Below, one piece after another: positions 49,276 to 58,903 of a DNA stretch of 64,000 bases; the stretch's first letter is position 1, and each line of letters opens with the position of its first letter. Under the pieces are notes generated by a model that saw nothing but the letters and a program-made list of their open reading frames with translations, did no database searches and was not told the origin of the DNA. The DNA comes from Mycolicibacterium sp. P1-5 (GTDB lineage: Bacteria > Actinomycetota > Actinomycetes > Mycobacteriales > Mycobacteriaceae), in NCBI RefSeq assembly GCF_008329565.1, contig NZ_NPKT01000021.1:50699-114698 (forward strand), in the 5' to 3' direction. The position numbers and the translations under genes are program-made.

Positions 49276-51440
49276 GCGTTGGCCGATCCTCGAAAGTCGT
49301 TGGCCCCCAGACTCCCTCCGAAGCGCACTGCGACCACGCAGACGTCGTCGTTACGGGGCGGTGGCGCCACGGTCTGGGTGAGCTCCCGGCAGGCCGAGGG
49401 TAGGGTCTCGTCGCCGCTCCAGTCACCGATGAACTGCTCCACGCGAAGCATTCCGGATTCGATGTCCTGACCGCGCCGCTCGATGAGTCCGTCGGTGTAC
49501 ATGAGGAAAATGTCGCCCTCTCCGACCTCGACGCAGCCTTCGCTGTAGGACGCCCGCTCGACCGGGCCCAGTACCGGGCCATGTGCACCAGCGAGGCGGA
49601 TGACCGTCCCGGTCGACGCGCGCCGGAGCATCGGCGGCGGGTGGCCCGCCGAGGCGTAGCACAGGGTGGCCGTTGCCGGATCCAGCACTGCCACACCCAT
49701 TGTCGCGAACTTCCCGTTACTGGCGCGGCGAGTGAATGCGTTGAGCGCGGCAAGCAGCTGAGCCGGGGGCAATCCGTGCATCGCGAGCGCCCGCCCGGCA
49801 CTGCGCAGTTGCGCCATGTCCTCTACGGCGGGCAGACCGTGGCCCACCACATCTCCGACCGCCAGATACGTTCGGCCGTACGGCAATTCAAGCGCGTCAT
49901 ACCAGTCCCCACCGAGGCCCTGCACCAGATCGGCCGGTTCGTAGCTCACCCCGACGTCCACGCCGTCGATCGGTGCCGGACTGGTCGGCAGCACCGCAGC
50001 CTGCAAGACAGCCGCGCGGGCGTGTTCGTCGGCGTAGATCCGCGCACGGACGAGTGCCTGCGCGATCATCGTGGCGACCGCCGAGGTGTAGGCAAGTTGT
50101 GCGGTGTCCAGCGGCTGGGTGTCGCCCCACGCCAACACCAGCGCCCCAATGGCTTTGCCGCCCGCCGTCAGCGGCCAACTCACGACGGCCGCGCCGCCGC
50201 TGGCAACCATCCACTTGGCATTTTCGGGGTAGCGGCGGCGGTACTCGGCGACTGTTCGAATGATCACGGGCTCACCTGTGCGGACCGCGTCGGTGGCCGC
50301 GGTGGGCTCGCTCAAAGCCACACTCTCGTGGAACTGATGCGCCGCGAAATCGGGGTAGCCGCCCATCGCCAGCCAATCGAGTGCGGTGCCGTCGTCGTTG
50401 AGCAGTGCCACCGCAAGTGCCTGTGCGCCCGCTTCGTTGATCACCTGTCCGAGTACGGCGTCACCGATCTGATTTTGGGTGAGTGCGCCGGAAAGCATCT
50501 GGCCGAGGTTGGCGAGCGTTTCCAGTCGCTCCCGTTCGCGTCGTTCCGCTTGGCGTTGCCGGACCGCCGTGACCCGCCCGCCCGCTTCCTGCGCCGTCAA
50601 CATCGCAACCAGTACGACGACGGCGATGAACGCCTGGGCGATAACGAGCTGTCCGGGCCGACGCAGGTCGAGGTTCTCGAACGTCGTATATCCGGCGTTG
50701 GCCATGCCGTTGGCGGTGAAGGTAAGCGCCCCACCACAGAGCGCAGCCCCGAGCATGTCGAGCCGCAAGGCGGCCCAGGCCATCACGGGTAGCAGGAACA
50801 ACGCGGGCGGGAGTGCGAGCCGGAATGACACCACCGTCAGCACGGCCATGCCGGTCAGGACCAACATGGTTTCCAGCATCCGGGACCGCAGGATGTGGGA
50901 CTGTAACGGCCACAACAGAATCGGCGCGCCGATCAACAAGACACCGATTCCGTCCCCGGCCCACCAGTGCAAAACGGCCATGGGCCAGTCGAGCTGGTTG
51001 CGCAGCGCGGTGCCGACCCCACCGATGACGCCGCCCGCCAACGGCCCCAGCAGCATGGCACCGGCCACGAATCGGGCCAGGTCCTCGCGCTTGCGGAGAT
51101 CAGGCGGTCCCTTGCACCAGGCCAGCACCAACGAGGCGCCGACGAGGGGCTCTACCGAGTTGGCCACCGCAAACCCCGCCGCTGCCTGCCACCCAGCTCC
51201 GTAGCGAAGGTCGACGGCCAGCTCGGCGACCACGACCGCGGCGACGATCACCGGCCACATCGTCCGCCGGGTCAACAGCATGGCCGCCACCGTCACGCCC
51301 GCGGGCGGGAAGAACGCGGGGCCGATCCCGCCTCCGAAGGTCTGCCAGGACAACACCGACCCGGCGAGGTAGGGCAACGCGACCCAGCCGAACAAGCCGG
51401 CGGCGAATCCGATCCGATCGCGCACGTTCGAAGAGCTCAC
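49272..51440 (-). CDS. MASE1-GAF-SpoIIE/PP2C membrane-anchored phosphatase
   Basis: This 722-residue protein has an N-terminal MASE1 sensory module of about eight membrane spans (YLAGSVLSWQTFGGGIGPAFFPP, SVEPLVGASLVLAW) over residues 10-290. A coiled connector with RERERLETLANL follows, then a GAF domain at about 310-470. The C-terminal SpoIIE-type PP2C phosphatase domain (about 490-720) has GGDWYDALEL, VGDVVGHG, ALNAFTRRA, MYTDGLIERR and DDVCVVAVRF. Such proteins dephosphorylate anti-anti-sigma factors in response to a membrane signal. No RsbV or RsbW gene is near. It starts at GTG 51440 and is coupled to the phosphotransferase gene. Confidence 0.88.
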   Translation of the reverse strand: MSSSNVRDRIGFAAGLFGWVALPYLAGSVLSWQTFGGGIGPAFFPPAGVTVAAMLLTRRTMWPVIVAAVVVAELAVDLRYGAGWQAAAGFAVANSVEPLVGASLVLAWCKGPPDLRKREDLARFVAGAMLLGPLAGGVIGGVGTALRNQLDWPMAVLHWWAGDGIGVLLIGAPILLWPLQSHILRSRMLETMLVLTGMAVLTVVSFRLALPPALFLLPVMAWAALRLDMLGAALCGGALTFTANGMANAGYTTFENLDLRRPGQLVIAQAFIAVVVLVAMLTAQEAGGRVTAVRQRQAERRERERLETLANLGQMLSGALTQNQIGDAVLGQVINEAGAQALAVALLNDDGTALDWLAMGGYPDFAAHQFHESVALSEPTAATDAVRTGEPVIIRTVAEYRRRYPENAKWMVASGGAAVVSWPLTAGGKAIGALVLAWGDTQPLDTAQLAYTSAVATMIAQALVRARIYADEHARAAVLQAAVLPTSPAPIDGVDVGVSYEPADLVQGLGGDWYDALELPYGRTYLAVGDVVGHGLPAVEDMAQLRSAGRALAMHGLPPAQLLAALNAFTRRASNGKFATMGVAVLDPATATLCYASAGHPPPMLRRASTGTVIRLAGAHGPVLGPVERASYSEGCVEVGEGDIFLMYTDGLIERRGQDIESGMLRVEQFIGDWSGDETLPSACRELTQTVAPPPRNDDVCVVAVRFGGSLGANDFRGSANA

Positions 51441-51525
51441 GCAGCCCCACTTCGTGGTCCGTGGATCAGCCGGGCCGCAAGCACGTCACGAGCGTAGTCA
51501 CCCGTCGGCAAACCCGAGGGGTTCT

Positions 51526-52545
51526 TCAGCGACCCTGACGGTCGCGTCGACGCCGATCGAAGAACTCGACGGCTTCCCGGATCGACTCGTGGACGTCGCG
51601 GGGCTGCCAGCCCAGTTCGCGGACAGCCTTGCTGTGGTCCATCGGCGCCATGATCCCCATCAGCCGCACGGTGGTCGGATTCAGTGGCAGGTCACGGCGA
51701 GTGAGCGCGGCGGCGACACCGCCGACGACCCCGATCGCCTTCATCACCGGTTTGGGAATGCCCAACCGCGGCGCCGGCCGGCCCGCGGCACGAGCCGCCG
51801 TCTCGTACAGCTCGCGGTAGGGCAGATAACGCTCGGAGATGATGTAGCGCTCCCCTACCCGGCCGTGGTCGGCGGCCAGCAGCAGCGCCCGGGCGGCGTC
51901 CGTGATACCGACGACCTCGGCGGCCATTCCGTCCATGTAGAACGGCAGCTTGCCGGCAGCGGCCGCAGCCACCAGCGACCCGTGCGGCGTTGGCTGCCAA
52001 TCGCCGGCGCCGTAGGTATTGGAGACGCACAGCGCGATGGCCGGCAGCGCCTTGTCGCGGCTGTACTCCAGGACCAGCTTCTCGGCCGCTATTCGCGAGG
52101 CGATGTAACCGCCGCCCTTGCTGCCCCAACTGACCGGAGTCTCCTCGTTCACGACTCCACCGGTGCCCAGTCCAATCGTGCCGATCGTGCTGGTGAACAC
52201 GAACCTGCGCAGATCGGCTTTGACTGCCGCGTCGAGAACGTGACGCAATCCCTCGACGTTGGTGCGATACAGCGGTGCGGGGTCGCGCAGGTTGGCCCGG
52301 GTGTCGACGACGCAGTAGTAGACGACGTCGCAGCCGTCCATAGCTTCCTTGAGCGCGGCGTCGTCGAAGATGTCGCCGTAGCAGCGCTGAACCGACAGGT
52401 CGTCGATGCCGCGTGTGGAGCTGCTCTTGCGGAGCATGACGCGGACGTTGTCACCGCGTTCCACCAACTGCCGCGTCACATGCGAGCCGAGGAAACCGCT
52501 CGCGCCCAGAACTAGTTTGTCGGTGCCTGCCACGCCCCGCAGCAT
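51526..52545 (-). CDS. NAD(P)-dependent epimerase/dehydratase, dihydroflavonol-reductase-like
   Basis: This 339-residue extended SDR has the nucleotide loop GASGFLG and an acidic/basic recognition segment (VMLRKSSSTRGI). DIFDDAALKEAM, TSTIGTIGL (catalytic Ser/Thr) and the tyrosine segment GGYIASRIAAEKLV follow. The position of the usual YxxxK lysine is Arg here (YIASR). Later motifs (SNTYGAGD and VVGITDAARALLLA) are normal. Dihydroflavonol reductases and 3-beta-HSDs share this architecture. It follows fadE22 in the same direction, 75 bases away. Start at ATG 52545 or GTG 52533. Confidence 0.85.
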   Translation of the reverse strand: MLRGVAGTDKLVLGASGFLGSHVTRQLVERGDNVRVMLRKSSSTRGIDDLSVQRCYGDIFDDAALKEAMDGCDVVYYCVVDTRANLRDPAPLYRTNVEGLRHVLDAAVKADLRRFVFTSTIGTIGLGTGGVVNEETPVSWGSKGGGYIASRIAAEKLVLEYSRDKALPAIALCVSNTYGAGDWQPTPHGSLVAAAAAGKLPFYMDGMAAEVVGITDAARALLLAADHGRVGERYIISERYLPYRELYETAARAAGRPAPRLGIPKPVMKAIGVVGGVAAALTRRDLPLNPTTVRLMGIMAPMDHSKAVRELGWQPRDVHESIREAVEFFDRRRRDRQGR

Positions 52546-52620
52546 GCCCGATGACTGTCGCGCACGACAAGATCGCGGATCTGTTCACTGGGACATGTCG
52601 GGCGCCCAGTTCTTCAGGTG

Positions 52621-54786
52621 TTACTTGATCAGCGGGTCACGCGGCATACCGAGGATGCGCTCGGCGATCTGGTTGCGGGTGATCTCCGATGTTCCGCCGG
52701 CGATGGACAGGGCGCGAGACCCCAACGCCATGCGGCCGGCCATCTCACCCTCACCGCCGTCGAGCGCCGCGTCCGGACCGACCAGGGCCGCGGCAATCGT
52801 GCCTTGCTCCTGAAACTGCTCTGCCAGAATGAGTTTGGTGATGTTGCCTTCCGGTCCCGGGCCGGCACCTTCCAGCGCGCGAACCACCCGGCGCAGGTTC
52901 AGCAGGCGCAGCGCCTGATCCCTCGCCAGGAACCGGCCGACCCACTGGACCGCGCCGGCGACCCGCTCACCGTGGGCCTTGGTCAGCGACACCAGCCACG
53001 CAGCGGCCGGCGCGATCGTGCCGGCGCCACCGCCGATGCTGACCCGCTCATTGCCCAGCGTGGCCCGAGCGACGGTCCAGCCCGCGTTCGGCTCCCCGAC
53101 CACGTCCTCGTCGGGCACGAACACGTCGTTGAAGAAAACCTCATTGAAGTCGGCGCCGCCGGTGATCTGGCGCAGCGGCCGCACCTCGACGCCGGGCGCC
53201 TCCATGTCCAGGATCACCGTCGTGATGCCGGCATGCTTGGGCACGTCGAAGTCGGTGCGGACGGTGGCCAGGCCGCGCTTGCAGTAGTGCGCCCCGCTGG
53301 TCCACACCTTCTGGCCGGTGATCTTCCAGCCGCCGTCGACCCGGGTGGCCCGGGTCTTGACCGCGGCGGCATCCGAACCCGCCGACGGCTCGGAGAACAG
53401 CTGGCACCAGATCTCCTCTTTGCGCAATGCCTTCTCGACGAATCGCTCGATTTGCGAAGGCGTTCCGTGTTGGACGAGGGTCAGGATCACCCAGCCGGTG
53501 ATGCCGTAGTCCGGCCGTTTGACACCGGCGGCCGCGAACTCCTCTTCGATCAGCAGTTGCTCGACGGCACCGGCGGCACGTCCCCACGGTTTCGGCCAGT
53601 GCGGCATGACGTATCCGGTGGCGATCAGCTCGTCGAGTTGGGCATTCTCGTCGAGTTTGGCGAGTTCGGTTGCATCGGTGCGGATCTGGGTGCGCAGTTC
53701 ATCGGCCTCGGGCGGCAGGTCCAGGCTGTTGGCCCGGCTCACGCCCGACTCGGTCAGGGTGTACACGTCGGTGACCGGACCGTCCCCGCCAAGCACCGCC
53801 TGCACGGTCAGCGCTCGGCGCAGATGCAGATGCGCGTCGTGCTCCCAGGTGAAGCCGATGCCACCGTGGACCTGAATGTTCAACTCCGCGTTGCGAACAT
53901 AGGCCGGGAACGCCAACGCCGCGGCGGCGGCGGCGACCAGTTCGAATTGCTTCTGATCTTCACCGGCCGCGCGGGCGGCGTCCCACGCCGCGGCGACCGC
54001 GGACTCGGAGCCGACGATCATGTCGGCGCAGTGGTGCTTGATCGCCTGGAAGGTCGCGATGGTACGGCCGAATTGCTCACGCACCTTGGCGTATTCGACG
54101 GCGGTGTCGACGCAGTCCGACCCACCACCCGCGGCCTCGGCGGCGAACAGCGTCCGCGCCAGGGCCAGCGCAGCGGTGCGCGCCCCGGCCAGCACATTGC
54201 TGGCCACCGAGACGTCGCTCAGCGACACCCGTCCCGAGCGTCGCGCCCGGTCGAGGCTGCCCGGCAGCTCGACCGACACTCCGCTGGCATTGCGCTCCAC
54301 GAGCACCACGTCGTCACCGGCGGTGAGCACCAACAGGTCAGCAAGGCCTGCACCGAGGACCACACCGGCGTCGCCGCCGGCCGTCTCGCCCGACAGCGTG
54401 ACGTCGCCGCCGAATCCGATTGCTGCAGTGACTGATCCGTCGACCAGGCCGGGCAACAGGCGTGCCTTCTGCTCGTCGTTGCCGACGGCGGACACCACCG
54501 CCGATGCGACGACGGTCGGCACAAACGGGCCCGGCGCCACTGCGCGGCCGAGCTCATCGATCACGACCACCAGCTCCGGCAGGCCGAAACCCGAACCGCC
54601 GTAACGTTCGTCGACGTGCAGCCCGAGCCAACCCAAGCCGGCCAGCTCGGTCCAGAACGGCGGACGCGCCTCCTCGGCATCGTCGGCGAGCAGTGCGCGC
54701 GCCGCCGCCCGGGCCTTCTGCGTGGTCAGGAATGAGCGAGCCACCTCGCTGAGTTCACGGTGGTCGTCGGTCAGTGCGATACCCAT
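52621..54786 (-). CDS. fadE22: Acyl-CoA dehydrogenase FadE22, double-module
   Basis: This 721-residue protein has two acyl-CoA-dehydrogenase modules: residues about 1-340 (DDHRELSEVARSFL, VVIDELGRAVAPGPFVPTVV, QFGRTIATFQAIKHHCADM, LNIQVHGGIGFTWEHDAHLHLRR) and about 365-721 (WGRAAGAVEQLLIEEEFAAA, LFSEPSAGSDAAAV, QKVWTSGAHY, GGTSEITRN). It should dehydrogenate acyl-CoA and pass electrons to ETF (etfBA is in this window). A GAGGAGG ribosome-binding site precedes the ATG. Length equals Rv3061c (fadE22). Which module is catalytic cannot be told by eye. Confidence 0.9.
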   Translation of the reverse strand: MGIALTDDHRELSEVARSFLTTQKARAAARALLADDAEEARPPFWTELAGLGWLGLHVDERYGGSGFGLPELVVVIDELGRAVAPGPFVPTVVASAVVSAVGNDEQKARLLPGLVDGSVTAAIGFGGDVTLSGETAGGDAGVVLGAGLADLLVLTAGDDVVLVERNASGVSVELPGSLDRARRSGRVSLSDVSVASNVLAGARTAALALARTLFAAEAAGGGSDCVDTAVEYAKVREQFGRTIATFQAIKHHCADMIVGSESAVAAAWDAARAAGEDQKQFELVAAAAAALAFPAYVRNAELNIQVHGGIGFTWEHDAHLHLRRALTVQAVLGGDGPVTDVYTLTESGVSRANSLDLPPEADELRTQIRTDATELAKLDENAQLDELIATGYVMPHWPKPWGRAAGAVEQLLIEEEFAAAGVKRPDYGITGWVILTLVQHGTPSQIERFVEKALRKEEIWCQLFSEPSAGSDAAAVKTRATRVDGGWKITGQKVWTSGAHYCKRGLATVRTDFDVPKHAGITTVILDMEAPGVEVRPLRQITGGADFNEVFFNDVFVPDEDVVGEPNAGWTVARATLGNERVSIGGGAGTIAPAAAWLVSLTKAHGERVAGAVQWVGRFLARDQALRLLNLRRVVRALEGAGPGPEGNITKLILAEQFQEQGTIAAALVGPDAALDGGEGEMAGRMALGSRALSIAGGTSEITRNQIAERILGMPRDPLIK

Positions 54787-54865
54787 CGGATCCTCCTCGA
54801 GGCGGCGGTGCCCATTGCTCTAAAGCCCTACCACAGGCCGTCCTTGCCGCGGTAAGGCGGCCGGA

Positions 54866-55624
54866 TCACTTAGGGGCGAAGCGCTGTCCGGCGTCCAGAC
54901 GGATGCACTGGCCGTTGAGCATCGGGTTCTCGACGATCGCCGAAACCAGCATGGCGAATTCCTCGGGCCGGCCAAGGCGCTTCGGGAAGGCGGCGTCCTT
55001 GGTCAGCGCCTTGGCGAACTCGTCCGGAATGCCCTTGGTCAGGCCGGTGGCGAACAGGCTCGGCGCGATCGCCAGCGCGCGGATCCCGACCGGGCCGAGG
55101 TCACGGGCCATGGTCAGGCACATCCCGGCGATACCGGCCTTGGCTGCGGTGTAGGCGACCTGGCCGATCTGGCCTTCGAACGCGGCGATCGAGGCGGTGT
55201 TGATGATGACGCCACGCTCCTCATCCTCGGGCTCGTTGTTGGCCATGTGCGCCGCCGCGAGTCGACTGATGTTGAAGCTGGCGATCAGATTGAGATTGAT
55301 CGTGCTCTGGAAGGTCTCCAGGGCGTGCGGGCCGTTCTTGCCGAACGTCTTCTCCGCGACACCGCCGCCGGCGGTGGTCAGCACGACGTGCAGGCCGCCC
55401 AGCTCGTCGACCGCCTGCTGCAGCACCTTCTCGGTGCCCGCGAAGTCAGTGACGTCAACCGGGATGAAGGGGCCGCCGACACCGGAAGCGACCTCGGGAC
55501 CGTCGGTGCCTTCGCGGTCGAGGATCGCCACCTTGGCGCCTTGCGACGCCAGCCGCTCAGCGCTCGCCCGACCGAAGCCTGATGCGCCGCCGATGACGAC
55601 CACCTTCTTGCCCGAGATCTCCAT
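54866..55624 (-). CDS. Short-chain dehydrogenase, 3-hydroxyacyl-CoA dehydrogenase type
   Basis: This 252-residue SDR has GGASGFGRASAERLA, NTASIAAFEG (Ser) and YTAAKAGIAG (Tyr-Lys). The ending NGQCIRLDAGQRFAPK is that of the 17-beta-HSD10/3-hydroxyacyl-CoA dehydrogenase branch. It lies 79 bases upstream of fadE22 in the same direction, suggesting a fatty-acyl oxidation unit. A long gap separates it from the divergent molybdopterin oxidoreductase gene. Confidence 0.9.
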   Translation of the reverse strand: MEISGKKVVVIGGASGFGRASAERLASQGAKVAILDREGTDGPEVASGVGGPFIPVDVTDFAGTEKVLQQAVDELGGLHVVLTTAGGGVAEKTFGKNGPHALETFQSTINLNLIASFNISRLAAAHMANNEPEDEERGVIINTASIAAFEGQIGQVAYTAAKAGIAGMCLTMARDLGPVGIRALAIAPSLFATGLTKGIPDEFAKALTKDAAFPKRLGRPEEFAMLVSAIVENPMLNGQCIRLDAGQRFAPK

Positions 55625-55762
55625 CCGATACTCCTGTCAGTTGACGCCGGCACGGCTCCCGTGCGGTTAGGCGTTCGCAGTTCCATTCGTGGGGACACCC
55701 CGGTGGCGCCCGAGCCGGTACGCACGTTACCGCTCGTCATCAATCGGTAATGACCAAGGGTG

Positions 55763-55778
55763 CCTACCCAGCGGTAGG
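55763..55778. promoter_or_regulatory. CCTACC-N4-GGTAGG inverted repeat before the molybdopterin oxidoreductase
   Basis: Perfect 6-4-6 arms end nine bases before the ATG at 55788. This could be an operator, or a hairpin masking the ribosome-binding site, since GGTAGG overlaps that position. Confidence 0.4.
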
Positions 55779-55787
55779 TTGGCTCGC

Positions 55788-57326
55788 ATGGCCAGATCCA
55801 CCGTCGGTCTGCGAATGGGAGCCGGCGTAGCGGCCGCCGCGGTCGCCCTCGGCGTGGTCCAGCTGACAGCTGCGTTCTTCTCACCGGCCGCCGACGCTCG
55901 CACCGCCGTTGGCACGGCGGTCATCAACGCGACACCAGGGCCGGTGAAGGAATGGGCGATCCAGACCTTCGGCACTGCCGACAAGCTGTTCCTGTCGGTG
56001 GCGGTGATCGCGGTCGTCGCGGCGCTCGCGGCCGCCGCCGCGATCTGGGAGCGGTCGCGCATCCCGGTCGGCTCGGTGGCATTCGCACTCGCCGCAGTTG
56101 CCGGAAGCGCCGCGGTGCTGGCCCGTCCCGGCGCTCGCCCGGTGGACATCATCCCCACCTTGCTCGGCGCGGTCTGCGGGATCGTGGTGCTGCGCCTGCT
56201 CACCTCAGGCCGAATCACTGAAGGTCGAGCTACCGCTGCCACCGACGCCGAGGGGGTGGATCCCGGACGCCGGCTTTCACTGGCAACACTCGGATTCGTC
56301 GGACTCGGGCTACTCGGCGGAGTCGCCGGCACGGTGATCAGTCGACGGTTACATAGCGTGTCCGGCGACCGGAACAGCTTCGCCCTGCCGTCTGCGCCGC
56401 CGCCGTCACCGGTTCCCGCCGACGTCACACCGGCCGGCGTCCAGCTGCCCAACTTCATCACGCCCAACGGCGACTTCTACCGCATCGACACCGCGCTGAG
56501 CGTCCCGCAGCTCTCGCGCGCCGACTTCCGGTTGCGCATCCACGGGATGGTCGACCGGGAGGTCACCTACACCTTCGACGATCTGAAGAAGTTCGAGCCG
56601 ATCGAGAAGGTCGTAACCCTGACGTGCGTGTCCAACCCGGTAGGTGGCGATCTCATATCTAACGCCACCTGGACCGGTTACCGCGTTCGAGACCTGTTGC
56701 GCGACGCTGGAATTCACGCAGACGCGGACATGGTGCTCTCGACATCGGTGGACGGGTTCACCGCAGGCACTCCGGTGGAGGCGCTGACCGACGGGCGCGA
56801 CGCCATGCTCGCGATCGGGATGAACGGCGTGCCGCTGCCGGTCGAGCACGGCTATCCAGCCCGGTTGGTGGTGCCCGGGCTGTACGGCTACGTCTCGGCC
56901 ACCAAGTGGCTGGTGGATTTGGAGCTGACCCGATTCGACAAGGTGCAGGCCTACTGGAGCAAGCTCGGCTGGTCCGAGCGCGGACCGATCAAGACCGAGT
57001 CGCGGATCGACGTGCCGCGCGACGGCCAGAAGGTAGGCAAGGGGCCGGCCACGTTCGGCGGGGTGGCGTGGGCGCAGAACCGGGGCGTGAGAGCCGTCGA
57101 GGTCCGCATCGACGGTGGACCATGGCAGCCGGCGCAACTCGGCGCTGCGTACTCAAACGACACCTGGCGGCTGTGGAGCTTTCCGTGGACGGCCACCCAG
57201 GCCGGCACGCACGCGATCACGGTTCGCGCCACGGACAACGCCGGCGCGGTCCAGACCGAGGACCAGGCACCGCCGGCGCCGGACGGCGCGACCGGCTGGC
57301 ACTCGGTGTCCTTCGAGGTTGTCTGA
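55788..57326 (+). CDS. Membrane-anchored sulfite-oxidase-fold molybdopterin oxidoreductase
   Basis: This 512-residue protein has about five N-terminal membrane segments (residues 8-30, 67-87, 95-112, 120-140 and 165-185). A proline-rich linker leads to a sulfite-oxidase/YedY fold. The molybdenum-ligand Cys280 lies in TLTCVSNPVGGDLI, and LYGYVSATKWLVDLEL and an Ig-like dimerisation domain (about 410-512) follow. The catalytic part should face outside the membrane. Substrate is unknown (sulfite, sulfoxides or methionine-sulfoxide repair are options). The start MARSTVG at 55788 is used. Confidence 0.88.
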   Translation: MARSTVGLRMGAGVAAAAVALGVVQLTAAFFSPAADARTAVGTAVINATPGPVKEWAIQTFGTADKLFLSVAVIAVVAALAAAAAIWERSRIPVGSVAFALAAVAGSAAVLARPGARPVDIIPTLLGAVCGIVVLRLLTSGRITEGRATAATDAEGVDPGRRLSLATLGFVGLGLLGGVAGTVISRRLHSVSGDRNSFALPSAPPPSPVPADVTPAGVQLPNFITPNGDFYRIDTALSVPQLSRADFRLRIHGMVDREVTYTFDDLKKFEPIEKVVTLTCVSNPVGGDLISNATWTGYRVRDLLRDAGIHADADMVLSTSVDGFTAGTPVEALTDGRDAMLAIGMNGVPLPVEHGYPARLVVPGLYGYVSATKWLVDLELTRFDKVQAYWSKLGWSERGPIKTESRIDVPRDGQKVGKGPATFGGVAWAQNRGVRAVEVRIDGGPWQPAQLGAAYSNDTWRLWSFPWTATQAGTHAITVRATDNAGAVQTEDQAPPAPDGATGWHSVSFEVV

Positions 57327-57367
57327 CGCTCCGCGGCGTTGTCGGCACGCCGTGCCAACCTGGAGGC

Positions 57368-58903
57368 ATGTTGCTTGGCGATGTGGCGGCCGCGTCGGCC
57401 GATGTGTCGGCGACGTCGTCACGCCTGGCCAAGGTGGCGCGCATCGCCGAGCTACTGACAGGCGTCGGGGACCCGCACGTGGTGCAGGTGGTGGTGTCGT
57501 GGCTGTCCGGGGAGTTGCCCCAACGGCAGATCGGCGTCGGCTGGGCCGCACTGCGCTCGCTGCCAGCATCGGCCGACGAGTCCTCGCTGACGGTATCGGC
57601 GGTCGACGCGACATTCAGCGAGATCGGTGCGGTCGCGGGCAAGGGCTCGCAGGCGCGGCGGGCCGAGCTGCTGGACCATTTGTTCAGCGCGGCCACCGAC
57701 ACCGAGCAGGTGTTCCTGCGTCGGCTGCTCGGCGGCGAGTTGCGCCAGGGCGCGCTGGCCGGTGTGATGGCCGACGCCGTCGCGAAGGCGGCCGGCCTGC
57801 CGGCCGCGACCGTCCGCCGAGCCGCCATGCTCGGCGGTGATCTGCCTGCGGTGGCGGCCTCGGCGATGACCGGCGGAGCCGAAGCACTCGATGACTTCAC
57901 GCTGAAAGTCGGTCGACCCGTCGGCCCGATGCTCGCCCAGACCGCGACCGGCGTGGCCGATGCCCTCGAACGCCTCAGCGGGGACGCCATTTTCGAGGCC
58001 AAGCTCGACGGCGCGCGCGTGCAGATTCACCGCTCCGGCGAAGACGTCACCGTCTACACCCGCAGCCTCGACGATGTCACCGCCCGGCTGCCCGAGGTGG
58101 TGGACGCGGCGCTGGCACTGCCGGTCACGGACCTGATCGCCGACGGTGAGGCGATCGCCCTGCGCTCCGACAACCGCCCACACCGATTCCAGGTCACCGC
58201 TTCGCGATTCGGGAGAAGCATCGACGTCGCCGCCGCACGGGCGACACAACCGCTTTCGGTGTTCTTCTTCGACATTCTCCACCTCGACGGCGTCGACCTG
58301 CTCGACGAACCGACCCACGCCCGGCTCGCCGCACTGGACATGATCGTGCCCGCCGAGCAACGGGTCGACCGGCTGGCCACCACGGATGCCGTTGCAGCCC
58401 AGAAGTTTCTGGACACCACGCTGGCCGCCGGCCATGAAGGGGTGATGGTCAAGTCCCCCAGTTCGCCCTACGAGGCGGGCCGCCGGGGTGCGGGCTGGCT
58501 GAAGGTCAAACCGGTACACACACTTGATCTGGTGGTGCTGGCCGTGGAGTGGGGTTCCGGACGGCGCACCGGCAAGCTGTCGAATATCCATCTCGGCGCC
58601 CGCGACCCGGACACCGGCGGGTTTGTGATGCTGGGCAAGACCTTCAAGGGCATGACCGATGCCATGCTGGAGTGGCAGACCGCGCGGTTCAGCGAGCTCG
58701 CGACGGGGCCGCTCGATCAGTACGTCGTGCCGGTTCGCCCCGAGCAAGTCGTCGAGATCGCGTTCGACGGCGTACAGGGCTCCAGTCGCTACCCCGCCGG
58801 CATGGCATTGCGCTTCGCCCGGGTGCTGCGCTACCGCGACGACAAGAGCCCGGCTGAAGTCGACACCATCGAGACGGTGCGGGCCTTCTACGAGCGCGAC
58901 TAG
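57368..58903 (+). CDS. ligB: ATP-dependent DNA ligase LigB
   Basis: This 511-residue ligase joins nicks using ATP. The adenylated lysine is K212 in EAKLDGARVQIHR (motif I). Motif IV-like EGVMVKSP and motif V GWLKVKPVHTLDLVV follow, and the N-terminal DNA-binding domain covers residues 1-195. The TGGAGG ribosome-binding site and ATG at 57368 define the start. M. tuberculosis counterpart: Rv3062 (ligB). Mycobacteria have this in addition to NAD-dependent LigA; its cellular job is secondary and dispensable in laboratory growth. Stop overlaps the convergent gene by CTAG. Confidence 0.94.
   Translation: MLLGDVAAASADVSATSSRLAKVARIAELLTGVGDPHVVQVVVSWLSGELPQRQIGVGWAALRSLPASADESSLTVSAVDATFSEIGAVAGKGSQARRAELLDHLFSAATDTEQVFLRRLLGGELRQGALAGVMADAVAKAAGLPAATVRRAAMLGGDLPAVAASAMTGGAEALDDFTLKVGRPVGPMLAQTATGVADALERLSGDAIFEAKLDGARVQIHRSGEDVTVYTRSLDDVTARLPEVVDAALALPVTDLIADGEAIALRSDNRPHRFQVTASRFGRSIDVAAARATQPLSVFFFDILHLDGVDLLDEPTHARLAALDMIVPAEQRVDRLATTDAVAAQKFLDTTLAAGHEGVMVKSPSSPYEAGRRGAGWLKVKPVHTLDLVVLAVEWGSGRRTGKLSNIHLGARDPDTGGFVMLGKTFKGMTDAMLEWQTARFSELATGPLDQYVVPVRPEQVVEIAFDGVQGSSRYPAGMALRFARVLRYRDDKSPAEVDTIETVRAFYERD

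Noticed and set aside
54790..54860. Imperfect hairpin between fadE22 and the upstream SDR gene (GGCCGTCCTTGCC paired with GGTAAGGCGGCC)
   Set aside because: Several mismatches, no U-run, and co-directional genes on both sides; not confident enough to annotate.
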